In this document: positions 34,796 to 46,328 of the stretch, in pieces
Layout of the letters: every line of letters starts with the position of its first letter
Position numbering within the stretch: position 1 is the stretch's first letter
NCBI GenBank assembly: GCA_016169945.1
Contig: JADLSH010000282.1
Location: forward strand, 1,054,001 to 1,118,000
Source of the DNA: Trachythela sp. YZ-2020
Lineage: Eukaryota > Cnidaria > Anthozoa > Malacalcyonacea > Clavulariidae
Length of the DNA stretch: 64,000 nt
Direction: 5' to 3'
Notes under the pieces: model-generated
Told to the model about the DNA's origin: nothing
Database searches by the model: none
The model's input: the letters and a program-made list of their open reading frames with translations, nothing else
Program-made: the position numbers and the translations under genes

Positions 34796-35049
34796 GTTGT
34801 TCTCCAGCTTATGATCTTCCGTCTTATCCGGATTTGGACTTCCCTTTCTTGAATAGTCAAGGGGCAGAACAGAGAAATTGTTGTCTTCAGCAAATGGAAA
34901 ACGCGGCAACCCACGGAGTATATGTCTTGACATTGATAGTACGAGTGATATCATTAGAAGTGTCTAGGAAAACCAACACCAGCCTCGTACCCAGACCTCA
35001 ATATAAAAGCTGCGCTGAGTGCAACGCACAATTATGTGCCAATGGGTAA
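34796..35049 (+). CDS. KDZ-like gene, last exon seen
   Basis: Acceptor ATCTTTTAG. It encodes CSPAYDLPSYPDLDFPFLNS followed by QGAEQRN, with the presumed catalytic Glu. After about residue 55 the sequence runs into a CTCGTACCCAG repeat (near 34984), so the C-terminus up to TAA at 35047-35049 is probably not original. Confidence 0.6.
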
Positions 35050-37337
35050 GGGGCTGGAGACAAAACTTATATAAATCCGGTTTTCTGCTAACGAATTTGT
35101 CGTGCGAATAGACAATATTATTGTGTCTTTGTGGTCTAGGATGGAACTAATTAGGTATTTATATAGCAATAAATAATCGTTTCTCGCGAAGACATTCGTT
35201 AGTGGAAAATCTGCATGCTTACCAAGTCACTGTTTTTATCTTTTGTTATGCTCAATCAGATCAGTATTTATTATATATAAGCTGTATTTATGAACATATT
35301 TGATATATTTTCTAATCAAAATCATTGCATTGTATATATTAAGTACATTGGTAGATATAACTGTTAGATACAATTGTTGCAATGAATAACCCAGTTACAC
35401 TATTTGCTCCACGTGGCTAATGATTATCGTGCATTCGATATACTGAACCAAAAACGCGCTAAGACCTCCATTCAATCTAAACATTTAATATTTCACTGCA
35501 TGGGTAAGATTCGTGTTTAAATCATTCACGATTTGCCCTTAAATAGAAGCAATCTGGCAGAAGTGTCAGGTCAATTAGTCGATCGAAACAGAATTGAAAT
35601 GAAGCTTTCGAATTCCTTATGCCAAGATTAAATAATCTAGACGTCTATTAGTGCATGGATACATTTATATGCAGAGTTCAATGGTTTACTCTTTAAGTAT
35701 GCTGGTTCGATTCCAGCGGGACTCTATATCCAGAATCTGTGTGCACGTTTTTCATGTATATTTCTTAACTATAAAATTCAGTTAACTATTAAATAACTTC
35801 AGTAAACATTTTTGGTAGTGTCGAGCAAAAAATGGCCTAGTATTAGGCCAATTTGATAACCGCTACCAAACGTCATTTTAATGAATTGAAGTTGAAGTTA
35901 TAAATGTTTCTTGAATAGATAAACTCTGTTATTTTTGTTTTACGATCTTTGGGAATGCATGGATATTAATTTGTAAGGCTATTTTGATTAGTTCCATGAA
36001 GCAGTCCTCCCCGGGGCAGCGGAGCGGCAAACTCTAATGTGCCAAGAAGAAAACGTCGCGTGCGTGTTTCTTGATAAACATGCCAAGTTTAGCGAAGGAC
36101 CAAAGAGTTTGAGTTTAGAATATGCAAGGGTAAATATTAATACTCGATAGTTTATACGGCGATGGGCTGGTCGCTAAGGTCCTTCCTGGTCCGAACGAAC
36201 GGAAAAACTCGTTTAATAGGCCAACTTTAGCTCATTTTCGACTCTTCCAAAAATGTCTACTCGTGTTTAAACGCAGCTATCTCAGTCAATATTGCATAAA
36301 AATGCACGAGGCGTATATCAAAGTTTAAGTTCGACATTACTGAATGCAAAGAACTTGTTTAAGTGTTATAACTCCTTTAGTTTTTACGTTATACTAAATC
36401 AAGCCGGAGAACCATTGGGAACCATTTTATCATGGTTGAAATTATGAGCCGTCAACTGCAATTTAAGATTGTAAAAATTTAGTGAAATCATATATTTTAC
36501 TAAATGTTTGTTTGTGTTTGTTTACACTTTGATTACGCGATCACTTTGTATTCACTTTAAAAACACATGTTCTTTCCTCAACTCACGCCACTAACTTTCA
36601 AACGAATTAAGTGTATATACGTATTTCCTTGAAACGTAGAAGTTCAATTTCGTCGAAGTGTTAATTTGATCGCACAAACCGGCTTCAAGCATTTTGTTAT
36701 TTTAAAATTTGCTTCAATTAATCAGCTATTTCTTGCATGCATGTTAGCGCTTGAAAATATGTGAAGCTATAATTTTAATCCATGGTTGTTTGAGAACCAT
36801 TTTATCATGGTTGAATTGTTTTTGAGTACAAATCACAAATGCGATTAAAGTTCATAGTAAATATATATATTTACATAATCCGCGCTTATATCAATTAGGC
36901 TATGCCCTATTTGAAAATCTTTAATATTAATATATTAATGTTAAAATGGTCCACTATGTCCATGGTTGTTTGAGAATCATTTTATCATGGTTGAACTTTT
37001 CACGAAGTAATTGGCGATAAAAGAATTGAAGTGCGTGACAATATAAGCCATAGTAGACCGAAGCAACAATTCAATTATATGTAACAATTTGTGCTCTGCG
37101 GAATATATACTGGATACTAGAAGTTACTACCGCAAGGAAAGTGCTGCCGAAGTCAGGCATCAATGCAATACGGGAAAAACAATTATGAATACTCTAGCAT
37201 GCATAATCAATAACTTCAAAAATACGCTATACTTGTTCATATACATGAGGCAGTCCATATGTTAAAAACTTTGTTTACAACTTTGATATTGTTCTAATTT
37301 GTAAAGAATTTTTGAGAATATTAATTAACCATTGTCT
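35050..37337. other. Non-coding DNA
   Basis: No gene is recognised. It includes three scattered copies of a ~35-bp sequence (see next entry) and an isolated RNA polymerase III B-box-like string at about 35703. Confidence 0.4.
36419..36995. repeat. Three dispersed copies of a ~35-bp sequence
   Basis: GAACCATTTTATCATGGTTG occurs at 36419, 36794 and (as GAATCATT...) 36974. The last two are preceded by CCATGGTTGTTTGA. The core CAACCATGATAAAATGGTT is partly palindromic (AACCAT / ATGGTT). Confidence 0.75.
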
Positions 37338-37455
37338 CGTGTTAGACAGAGTAAAATACTAAAATAGGACGCTGTGGGTGCATTGACATGCAGCTAGTGG
37401 GTTAACAAGAGACAATAGCGGATCGTTTTTTAACTCATTAACTGGCAGTACCCTA

Positions 37456-37486
<31 letters not shown>

Positions 37487-37532
37487 AAGAGTAATATACT
37501 AAAGAAGGGCGCATTGCCAGCTAATGGGTTAA
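37338..37532. repeat. Dispersed palindromic repeat (best copy)
   Basis: The complete unit is 37430-37532: it starts TTAACTCATTAACTGGCAGT and ends GCATTGCCAGCTAATGGGTT plus AA, so its ends are ~20-bp inverted repeats. The interior carries GACGAGTAAAATCGTCTGGC and GTTAGAAAGAGTAATATACT. A partial second unit precedes it (37338-37406). Related copies are at 19892-21060, 58881-59051 and, faintly, 14885-14960. Confidence 0.8.
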
Positions 37533-38039
37533 ACCGTGGTTCCTCAAGCAATAAATCATATTTTAAAATACGTCTTTTCAATAATGCATTGAACAGTTTC
37601 AAACGATTCTATTCAGATATCCGGGGTTGATGTGAGTACAGACAGAGGATGTACAGCTTAAGTAATCATTGTCTGCTCATTTCAGTGCACAATGTGACCG
37701 TGTAACCATTCAAGTACAGTTTGTGCATGGTAGAATGGTAGATAATCATCTGAGTTTCACAGTCAAATTATCTTTTAATTTCATCACAGATAATAGCTGT
37801 TGCACATGAAACCAATGCAGTCCCACAGGTCAAGATGAAAGTGTATCTATTTATGGCAATGACCCTTTTTTTCACCCCAAGTTTTTCATTTACTCATTTT
37901 TTTGTCGCTACCATATATAGTGTTATACTATACTGGTATGTTGTAACATTCACATGGAGCATCGTGGAAAAACCTATATAAAACAAAGAATGGACAGTAA
38001 CTACAAGATGTTTTTTTTCTGCATCTCACTCGATTGAAA
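37533..38039. other. Non-coding DNA
   Basis: No gene or clear repeat is recognised. Confidence 0.4.
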
Positions 38040-38043
38040 TTAA

Positions 38044-38193
38044 GGTAGAAGGTTTAGGTGGTGGATATTTCGATATTTCGATTTCTAAGTCCTCCGCCAG
38101 AGTTGCATTTTTCACAGCCGTTCCCGTTCAGGTCCAAAACATTGTATAGCTATATTATTTCACTCGAAATATCCACCACCTGAACTTTCTACC
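38044..38193. mobile_element. Small MITE at TTAA
   Basis: Inverted ends GGTAGAAGGTTTAGGTGGTG and (reversed) GGTAGAAAGTTCAGGTGGTG, followed by GATATTTCGA in both. TTAA flanks both sides (38040-38043, 38194-38197), as in piggyBac- or Kolobok-mobilised MITEs. 150 bp. Confidence 0.8.
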
Positions 38194-38446
38194 TTAATCA
38201 CAAATATTGTACTATTTGAATGTACTAAGTTTCACAGAATTAGCTGTCGTGAACATGCCAATGTGACCGATGTAATAAAGTGTTGATATATCTCTACAGT
38301 CAGTTAAGACCGATTTACAGCACACAAAAGACAAGATAAATCCCTGACTTATTCACAATATTTTTGTCCAAGTGTTAAAACCATATAACAATGTTGAAGC
38401 AGTTCCAGCTAATCAAAAGTAACAAATTGAGAGTTTCTAAATAAAC

Positions 38447-38602
38447 CCTTAGCCTTGTTTACATTTTGCTGGCAGGCAAATTCCGATTATACAAAATATT
38501 ATGTTCTCCATTGTGATTCATCAATACATATCATAATAACGAAGTTCTCTTGAGAACTTTAATTAAACTATTTCCTGCCAGAAAACGCAAACAAGGCAAG
38601 GG
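38447..38602. repeat. Short inverted-repeat element
   Basis: CCTTAGCCTTGTTTACATTT with TGCTGGCAGG on the left resembles, inverted, CCTGCCAGAAAACGCAAACA with AGGCAAGG on the right. There is no clear target duplication. About 155 bp, non-coding. Confidence 0.55.
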
Positions 38603-38733
38603 GTCTATAGCTGGGTATGCTTTTCTTTCACATGGTGTGGGAGTTATGAGAGTTTTCCAACAAACTGAATATTTTTAGTAAACAGCTAAACAGGATGATT
38701 TTTGTAGGCTTCAGGGATTAAGTTTAATGCTAG

Positions 38734-39729
38734 CCAGATGTATCATTATTATGTGAATCCACAATCCACAACTTTGGACATTGCTCAGCTACACAGATTC
38801 AAGTTAATACTATTAATGCAAATCCTTCATGCGAGAATTGCTCAAAACACGATATTGCCATTGCCGAACTGCAGTTGGATATGGTAGTATTGACAACCTT
38901 GCTTCATAAGGAGCAGGAAAAACTGGAATATCAGGTATCCCGTATTGTAAGTGTTGAAAGCTCAATCCAAAATTTATCAAGAGAAGACGAGAGAAAGACT
39001 ATTGTCCTTGAATCAATGAATACGACTATTAATGAGCTATCTTGTGATAAACCCATTAACAGAATGGAGGATAGGAATCCGACAAACGGAACCAGTTTAG
39101 AATCAATAAAAAATTTTGAGCAAGTGGATAATTCTACTGTTTCCGAGCCCTTGATGGCTCTTCCCTTGGATGCCTCTGAGCATCAACATATATTGCACTA
39201 TGCTGAGTTCGGTGAGCGTATTAGGAGTTCGGACGAAATTACTACACATAATATGAACAACACTGTGATCACGCGTGCAAATTCTATCATAAATACATGT
39301 GAAAGAAATACTGAAGAAATTACTCATCCATGCAGACAATCAGTTGTTGGTAATGAGTCATGCTCCAGTAACCAGAACAAAAATCAATCGCTTCGAAATA
39401 GTATGGAACAAGTAGATTTGATGAACTTCCAACACACCCCCCCTAGTTCTATTGGTTATGCAAGACAGCCAAGCCAACATAGTAGAAACGAGGGTCAACG
39501 TCAAATGCTGTCAAGTATTACTTATCGAGATCAACGGACGAAAGCGCGTGGGAGAGTAAGTCGGCCAACAAGGGAACAAAGGAGAGGTCGTAAAAATGAC
39601 ATGGTACAAAACAAGGAGTCCCTTCAAGGGGACGGTTCATCAACGAACCCCAACAATAATCAACCGAGGGGGTTTCACCAGGAGTCCAAGAGGAGAGACA
39701 AAATGAAGTGGTTCAGTTATTATTATTAG
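38734..39729 (+). CDS. LINE ORF1 protein (probably 5'-incomplete)
   Basis: The frame opens after TAG at 38731-38733 and shows no ATG before about residue 50. A CENCSKHD motif is followed by a heptad-rich segment (LQLDMVVLTTLLHKEQEKLE) likely to form a coiled coil. Then comes a long polar, Asn/Ser/Gln-rich region and a basic C-terminus (RVSRPTREQRRGRKND). A coiled coil and basic tail fit an RNA-binding ORF1 of a non-LTR element, but no named domain is visible. It overlaps the start of ORF2 by about 20 bases in another frame. Confidence 0.7.
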   Translation, partial: PDVSLLCESTIHNFGHCSATQIQVNTINANPSCENCSKHDIAIAELQLDMVVLTTLLHKEQEKLEYQVSRIVSVESSIQNLSREDERKTIVLESMNTTINELSCDKPINRMEDRNPTNGTSLESIKNFEQVDNSTVSEPLMALPLDASEHQHILHYAEFGERIRSSDEITTHNMNNTVITRANSIINTCERNTEEITHPCRQSVVGNESCSSNQNKNQSLRNSMEQVDLMNFQHTPPSSIGYARQPSQHSRNEGQRQMLSSITYRDQRTKARGRVSRPTREQRRGRKNDMVQNKESLQGDGSSTNPNNNQPRGFHQESKRRDKMKWFSYYY

Positions 39730-42584
39730 AAGACCATATACCAACTACTCCTCATGAATCGACCTACAATATACCAGTCAGAGTTACTACCCGACCTTGT
39801 TTTCCCCGAAGCAATGTTGATAATAAAAATAATTATAACAGATGCCTATCTACAATATCCTTAGATCAAATAACGTCCAATAACCAATGTGAAAGTAAAC
39901 CTAGAGTACCAAGAATATGTGTATCAAACGTGAGATCCTTAGCGCCTAAAATAGATGAGGTATCTGAGTTTATACCACGCCATCAGATTGATTTAGCATT
40001 TATTACCGAGACCTGGCTGAAGGAATCAGTAGATGACAGCGTCATTAGCATCCCTGGATATACTGTTTTTCGTAGAGACAGGAAGACAGATGACCACGGG
40101 GGCGTGTGCATTTATGTAAATATTGAACAATTAAATAATTTTAAACTTCTTGAAGATCTTAATTGCTGTGAGCATCACGAACTTTTGTGGCTCCGCATTA
40201 GACCAAACAGACTCCCTCGAGGAATCTCAAGTATAGTTGTCGGTGTTTTGTACCATCCGCCAGGAGGAGATAGTAAAACAATTTGTGATCACTTGTTCCA
40301 AACCTTGATTGAATCAAAGTATCCCAATAGTGGCATTTTATTGGCTGGAGATTTTAACCGCCTAAATATTAACAGGTTACTGAAGCATTTTCAACTTAAA
40401 CAATTAGTTAAAGCTCCGACGAGAAACGATGCTATTTTGGACTTAGTGTTAACCAATTTGCACGAATATTACTTTTTGCAAATCCTACCCCCTTTTGGCC
40501 TCTCCGACCACAATACCGTAATTGTCCGTCCACTAGATAAAAGTCATAAACCCAATAAGAAGACTGTTATAATGAAACGAGACCATCGTCAATCTCGCAG
40601 AGCCGAATTTGGTAGATACCTAAGTTCAATAGACTGGTATTCAATTATTTCCGATCAGAACAACTGCGAAGAAATGTGGAATACCTTTTACGATGTAGTT
40701 TTTACCGGCTTTGAGCTTTTGATGCCAAGCAAATAAATTAAAGTTTCCACGACAGATGCACCATGGATAAATAACAAACTGAAATCGCTCATCAAGAAAA
40801 GACAGCAGGCTTTTGTTACTGAAGGAACTAAATCGAAGATATTTAAACAGTATAGGAACTTGGTCAATAGGGAGCGAAAATCTTGCAGAGCGAAATACTA
40901 TAAATTAAATATTCATAAGTTGAAAGAAAAAAACCCGAAGAAATGGTGGAGTGAAGTTAAACGTATTTCTAATTTTAACACCAAACGGGAACCGATAAGT
41001 TTAACCAATGTTGAAGCGTTTTCTAACCTTACACAGAAAGAACGAGCAAATGAAATTAATACAGCATTTTTAGAACCTCTCGAGGAATACAGGCTACAAT
41101 CTCCGTTGCCAAATTTTCCGTTGGAAGAAATGTCAATCTTCCCAAATGTATCCGAAATAAGCGTGCAAAAAGTTTTATCAAAACTTCCAACGAACAGGGC
41201 AAGTGGTCCCGATAAATTACCTAATTGGGTATTAAAGGAATACTCGTATGTTCTGGCCCTTCCAATCTCACTTATTCTCAACACTTCGTATCGAGAGCAA
41301 CGTGTACCTACCACCTGGAAAATGGCTGATATCACACCTTTGCCAAAGATAAAAATTGTAAAAAATCCGAAGAAAGATTTAAGACCTATTTCACTTACTG
41401 CTAGTATTTCTAAAGTTGCTGAGGAATTTATTGTCGCTGATTATGTGAAACCAGCGGTTTTGAAAGTCATCGACCCGAACCAGTACGGCGCTATTCCTAA
41501 AAGTTCTACTACCATTGCATTAATCAGCATGATCCATCGCTGGTCCACTGCCACTGACGGTAATGGTGCTGTCACAAGATCGATCCTTTTCGATTATCGC
41601 AAAGCGTTCGATTTCATCGATCATTCAATCTTGATTCAAAAGTTATCTGAATTAGAAATACCTTATAGCGTCATCAACTGGATATCAGATTTCCTGACAA
41701 ATAGATACCAACGTGTTAAATTAGCTGATACCTGTTATTCAGAATGGGGCCCAATTCCATCTGGTGTCCCCCAAGGAACTAAGTTAGGACCTTGGTTATT
41801 TATTTTACTGATAAACGATCTAAAAGTAACTCAAGTAGACTTCTGGAAGTATATTGATGATTCAACAGTATCAGAAATTGTTCCGAAAGACTCTATTAGT
41901 AATGCCCAAAATATTACAGATGATGTGATTATGTGGTCTAATGAAAACAGAATGCAACTTAATCCAGATAAATGTAAGGAGCTACGGATCTCTTTTAACG
42001 CTGAGTCGAGGCCCTTTGATCCAATTGTAATTAATGGAAAAGAGTTAGAAGTTGTTACGAATGTTAAACTCTTGGGTCTTACTATTAACAATAAACTATC
42101 ATGGAAACCTCACATAGACGAAGTGGTCAAAAAGGTCAACAAGAGACTTTATTTTCTTAAACAACTTAAACGTGCAAATGTTCCATGTAAAGACTTGGCC
42201 ACCTTTTACACATCATGTGTTAGATCTGTCATGGACTATGCCATCCCGGTATTTTATTATGCACTGCCTCAATACTTGCAAAATGATTTGAAACGGTTGG
42301 AGAAAAGAGCTATGGCCATTATCATGCCTGAAGAAAATTATTCTGATACACTAAATTTACTTGGTATTCCATCTTTGAAAGACCACCACGAACATCTTTG
42401 TGATAAGTTATTTCAATCTGCTGTGTCTGACTCAAACAATAAAATTCATAATTTATTACCAGATAGGAATGAACTTAGTTACAATTTAAGACATGAAAGA
42501 ACGTTTAATATTCCTATGACTCATACAAATAGGGTGGAAAACTCTTTTATATATGCAATGTGTAAAAAGGTTAATAATAGTTAG
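39708..42584 (+). pseudogene. LINE ORF2 (APE endonuclease + RT), one stop
   Basis: The endonuclease domain (to about residue 300) shows SNVRSLAPK, ITETWLKES, VLYHPPGG, LAGDFNRL, DLVLTN and LSDHNTV, the AP-endonuclease motifs including catalytic Glu, Asp/Asn and His. TAA at 40734-40736 follows MPSK; the same frame then resumes (TTDAPWINNKLKSLIKKRQQ). The RT has RASGPDKLPNW, DLRPISLTASISKVAEE, DYRKAFDFIDHS, GVPQGTKLGPWLF and the catalytic box KYIDDSTVSEI (YIDD). The C-terminal part has LKLLGLTINN-type and LKRLEKRAMAIIMP blocks. The stop at 42582-42584 is followed by the 3' UTR. Endonuclease nicking and target-primed reverse transcription are the family role. As written, the two enzymes are separated by the stop. 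Confidence 0.93.
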
Positions 42585-42775
42585 CATCCTTTCTTGAATT
42601 TTAGAATAGTTAAGATTTAAAATATTTTTACTAATTTTTATCTAAGTAGTGTTGTCTTATAAGTAATTAGCATAATTATGATATCATGTATGTAAATAAT
42701 TGGTTTTAGCTTAGTATTAATTGTAATAATTACGTAATTCAGCCTTCATGGCTGCAAGGTAAATTCATTAAATAC

Positions 42776-44181
42776 ACACAAATATATCAACTTATATATT
42801 AAGCTATATTTTGCAAGTATCATGTATGGCATATTTGAAATTATATTAAATTGATATCTGGGAAGGTTTGCATATAATGTATTTGTAATTTATATAAGTA
42901 TCTGTGTTCCAAAATAATGGTAAAAATAGTACTGTGTAGCTCATAATTTGTGAAGAAAATACAAATATACAATATGTGACTGTGTACTGGCGTGCTGGTG
43001 ACTGTGAGAGTGTCAGAATCATTTTCATATCATGAATTTGTTTACAACAGGTCTTTGATTGTTCAAATCAAAAGAAAACCTATGGAGCGAATTACTGTCA
43101 GTATTTATATGAATAACGAATGCAATTTAAATGGCATGTTTATATCTTTTGTAGACTTGGGCTGTTTAAATAATTTATCAGTTCAATACCCGATCAGAAA
43201 AATCATAAAAGCACATTCCTTACGTCTAGATGGAACGCTAAATAGCTCATCACCTTGATGTATATCAGTAGGAAGAAATATAGTCACACTTACCTGAGTT
43301 TTTCTGAAAATTTTCAATCTTTTGCATCCGTAGTTTCGTACATTTCTATTAAAAGTCTGTAATATTGCGCAGGTTAATTATAAAAAGAGATGAAATAATA
43401 CTGACCAAACTGTCAATCGAGCCACTTTACTCCACGCAAGATGAAGACTTCGTTGCCAAAATGATAAACAGAATTGTATGCTGTTGTATTAGTCTCTTCT
43501 GGTATATTCACGAAGCATAATAATGATATGCATAAGAATTTTGATAATATGTTGGTAAATAATTTTTTTACAGCAGGTCGCAGGTTTCACCTGCGTACAA
43601 ATATCCGAGCTCCCGTTTTCGTTGATAACCGTGATTTATATATCATTGATTGGATTATCCTATCAAAACATAGCTTTGGAATTCATCATTGGAAATGAGA
43701 GTTTATTAAACACATTGATTTTTTATCAGAGCTATATAGATATAACTCTTTAACTATTTGATCACAATCTAGTTACGCTACTCCTCTTGCGCTATTCCGG
43801 TATTTTTCTGGTTTGGATTTTGTCTTCTTGCACGAGGTAGCAGAAACTTAATAATCATAAAATAAAATAAAACACAAATAGCTTTTTAAAGTGAAATAAA
43901 GGTTGAGCCCCCCCCCCTAGCGATTCCCACTAGCGCCATGAGGGCCACCCCTACACCTTCTTGGTTTTTCCTTGCCCCTTCACGTTATGTCCTGACCACA
44001 CACACCCGCCAATGTATTGACATCATTTGCGCCTTTGACCATGCAGTCCATGCTTAATGACCAGCACCCGCTTTGCACCGTCCCCCCTAATCTATTTCAG
44101 GCTGGATCCATATCAGGCCACAACATGCGACGAAATAACAGAGATTTTTCTCGGCATCTCATTCGATGGGGATAATATTTG
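42776..44181. other. Non-coding DNA
   Basis: No gene is recognised. A C-rich patch lies at 43909-43960. Confidence 0.4.
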
Positions 44182-45082
44182 ATGGTGTTTGTGGATGGAA
44201 TATTCGAACGGACTAAATGGACTGAGCGCGCAATTTATTTTATCAGGAGCTCGGTGTCCTCACCACTGCTCACGTCATATAGGTCCTTGCTCTCATGCGT
44301 AAATTCGCTGACTTACAAATGCGTTGATAAACGGCTCGGTTCTATATTTTTATTTGTTTCAAACTCAAAATATTTGTTAATTTTGTATTTTTGAGGCGAG
44401 AAATTGCTGCGAAATCATTGTAGAAAGTAAGCCAGTTTATACTAAATGTGATCTTTATGAAATTGGCGGGCTGTCAAGTATGTTTTCAACTCCCAATTAA
44501 AGCCGTATACATGTTTAGAAAAAAATCTCAAATAGCTGTAGAAAACTCCTCAAAAACAGTCTTTTACTCAGTATAATACCAGGAAAGATTGTCGGCAAAA
44601 AATTTTCATGTCAACAGAAGGTTAATACTTGAATAACACGACAAAATATAGCATAAATACCAGCAATCGTCGATGGCCCGAAGCTCTTGTTATGGTCGTG
44701 TATAAAAACATACCGAAGCATCATTTTATTTAAAATTAAAATGTTTGTTTTCAAACTTGCAACAGGAAAATATACTCCTATTTTGGAAAAGGTTGTTCTC
44801 AACTCGAAGGTAGTAAATATTTACTAAAAGCAGCAAAGTTTGAAAAAACCCCACAGAATTCGTTAAATTTCAAAAACACAAATTCGACCGCGAGCACAAA
44901 TAACATTAGGAAAATATCGGTATGCGGTAATTTTCATCGATGCGAGGACCTATATGACGTCAGCAATGGTGAGGACACTTTTTGACCTCGAGCACTCAGT
45001 CCATTTAGTATAGGTCAGTGTCCTGGTTAGGTCTAAAAATGTATATAAATTTTCGTTCGAATATTCCATCCACAAACACCAT
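44182..45082. mobile_element. Foldback element with long inverted ends
   Basis: The left end ATGGTGTTTGTGGATGGAAT with ATTCGAACG is repeated inverted up to 45082. A second inverted pair lies inside (GTGTCCTCACCAYTGCTSAC with GTCATATAGGTCCT, 44252-44295 against 44936-44978), and ACTAAATGGACTGAG pairs with CTCAGTCCATTTAGT. The arms are thus ~120-150 bp with gaps. No ORF and no clear target duplication are seen. Confidence 0.75.
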
Positions 45083-45135
45083 AGGCCGAAATAACAAACT
45101 GCGCTAAATTATTTGATGGAAATCTATTTCATTTT

Positions 45136-45212
45136 TAGATAGTTTAATAATAATGTATTTTAGATAGTTTAATAATAATGTATTTTAGATAATTTAGTAA
45201 TAATGTATTTAG
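45136..45212. repeat. Three tandem 25-bp units
   Basis: Unit AGATAGTTTAATAATAATGT with ATTTT, three copies with minor changes in the last. Confidence 0.85.
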
Positions 45213-45950
45213 ATTTATCAACTCCTTTTTAGTTATAACTTCGTATCTAGTGAAGTGTTTCTTTCTGAGTCGACCAAAATAGCGACCTAATAAATTTACC
45301 AAATTTCAAAAGGGTGAAAAAGGGGCGCTATACGAATAGGAAAATGAATACATTTTTGGAGCAAAATATGAGACATAATAATTAGTGCCGGTTGGGTGCA
45401 TGCGAATGCGACACTTGTATTACAAACATAGAGATAGTTCTTACAGCGATTTAAACCTTACACAGTTTCAAGCGTTTTAGATGTAGCAGAGTGTGAAAAG
45501 AAGTGATAACATCGAATAAACTTTAACGACCATAGTTTTCATACAAAAGTTTTAGCTCTGTGTTGTCAGGTTGTAAGTCATTAGTAAGTCATTAACGGTG
45601 ATTAATAAGATTATCTAGTTGCGATTTATGTAAGAATATTTCATGGCTAGGATTGGGTAATGTCATACAATTTATATAGTTGGTGGATAAAACGGGAGAA
45701 TAATGGATACACAACAACGCATACGATAATTTTAAAGCACATTTATTGCTTAAATCTATATTTTAACAAAGTAAATAAGGTCTGCTTCTAAGAGCGTATT
45801 ATTCTTAACACTCGCTTGGGAGTATTTATTGTGTGAGTCATCCTGCTTTTCTTCCACCTTTTAACCATTACTTTACATTTCTCTAACCCATTACCGAGCA
45901 AGCATATCTCGAATATACTTGTTAACTAATGACTCTTACTATCAGCCAAG
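45213..45950. other. Non-coding DNA
   Basis: No gene is recognised. Confidence 0.4.
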
Positions 45951-46228
45951 CTCTAAGATTGAATAATTGAATCCTAAGATTGAATAATTGAATCCTAAGA
46001 TTGAATAATTGAATCCTAAGATTGAATCATTGAATCCTAAGATTGAATAATTGAATCCTAAGATTGAATAATTGAATCCTAAGATTGAATCATTGAATCC
46101 TAAGATTGAATAATTGAATCCTAAGAGTGAATCGTTGAATCCAAAGAGTGAATCATTGAATCCTAAGATTGAATCATTGAATCATATCCTACGAGTGAAT
46201 CCTTGAATCCTAAGAGTGAGTCCATGAC
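45951..46228. repeat. 21-bp tandem array, about 13 copies
   Basis: Unit CTAAGATTGAATAATTGAAT plus C. Early copies are nearly identical; later ones vary (GAGTGAATCRTTG) and one holds an extra ATAT. The gradient of divergence suggests expansion from the left side. Confidence 0.93.
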
Positions 46229-46287
46229 TCTGGCTAAACGCTTGAAACTTTCTAAGGTTAAAATGCCTGTAAGAAATGTATCTATCT

Positions 46288-46328
46288 TTCTAAACTTATG
46301 TTCTAAACTTATGTTTCTAAACTTATGT
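46288..46328. repeat. Three tandem TTCTAAACTTATG units
   Basis: TTTCTAAACTTATG occurs three times in a row. Confidence 0.85.

Larger units (their letters stand above)
22711..35049 (+). pseudogene. KDZ-type transposase-derived multi-exon gene
   Basis: Eight segments join in phase through GT/AG introns: 22711-23230, 23837-23978, 24423-24426 plus 30659-30747 (split by a transposon), 31064-31126, 31144-31814, 33938-34021, 34576-34698 and 34796-35049. The product has a SWIM-like zinc motif, Cys clusters, a long helical middle, a TLLPGIF block, then VVYDNACNLHTYCLNRDPSF and FLNSQGAEQRN. That end resembles the KDZ (Kyakuja-Dileera-Zisupton) transposase core, where YDxxC and an Asn-Ser-Gln-x-x-Glu-type block carry catalytic acidic residues. 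Related animal proteins are annotated as KDZ-associated or HMGXB3-like (from memory). The first exon(s) are not found. A TAG lies in frame at 31095-31097, and the last exon runs into repeat sequence, so this copy looks broken. It may be either a mobile element or a domesticated gene. Confidence 0.6.
38734..42775 (+). mobile_element. Nearly complete CR1/L2-like LINE
   Basis: ORF1 (38734-39729), ORF2 with endonuclease and reverse transcriptase (39708-42584), and a 3' UTR with GTAATTCAGCCTTCATGGCT that matches the tails of two other LINE copies here. The ORF1 frame is open upstream to 38734 without an ATG, so the element may be slightly 5'-truncated. One stop codon in ORF2 is the only obvious lesion. 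Confidence 0.9.

Noticed and set aside
35690..35725. tRNA gene suggested by GCTGGTTCGATTCCAGC
   Set aside because: Only a T-arm/B-box-like string is present. I find no matching acceptor stem, D-arm or anticodon arm upstream.
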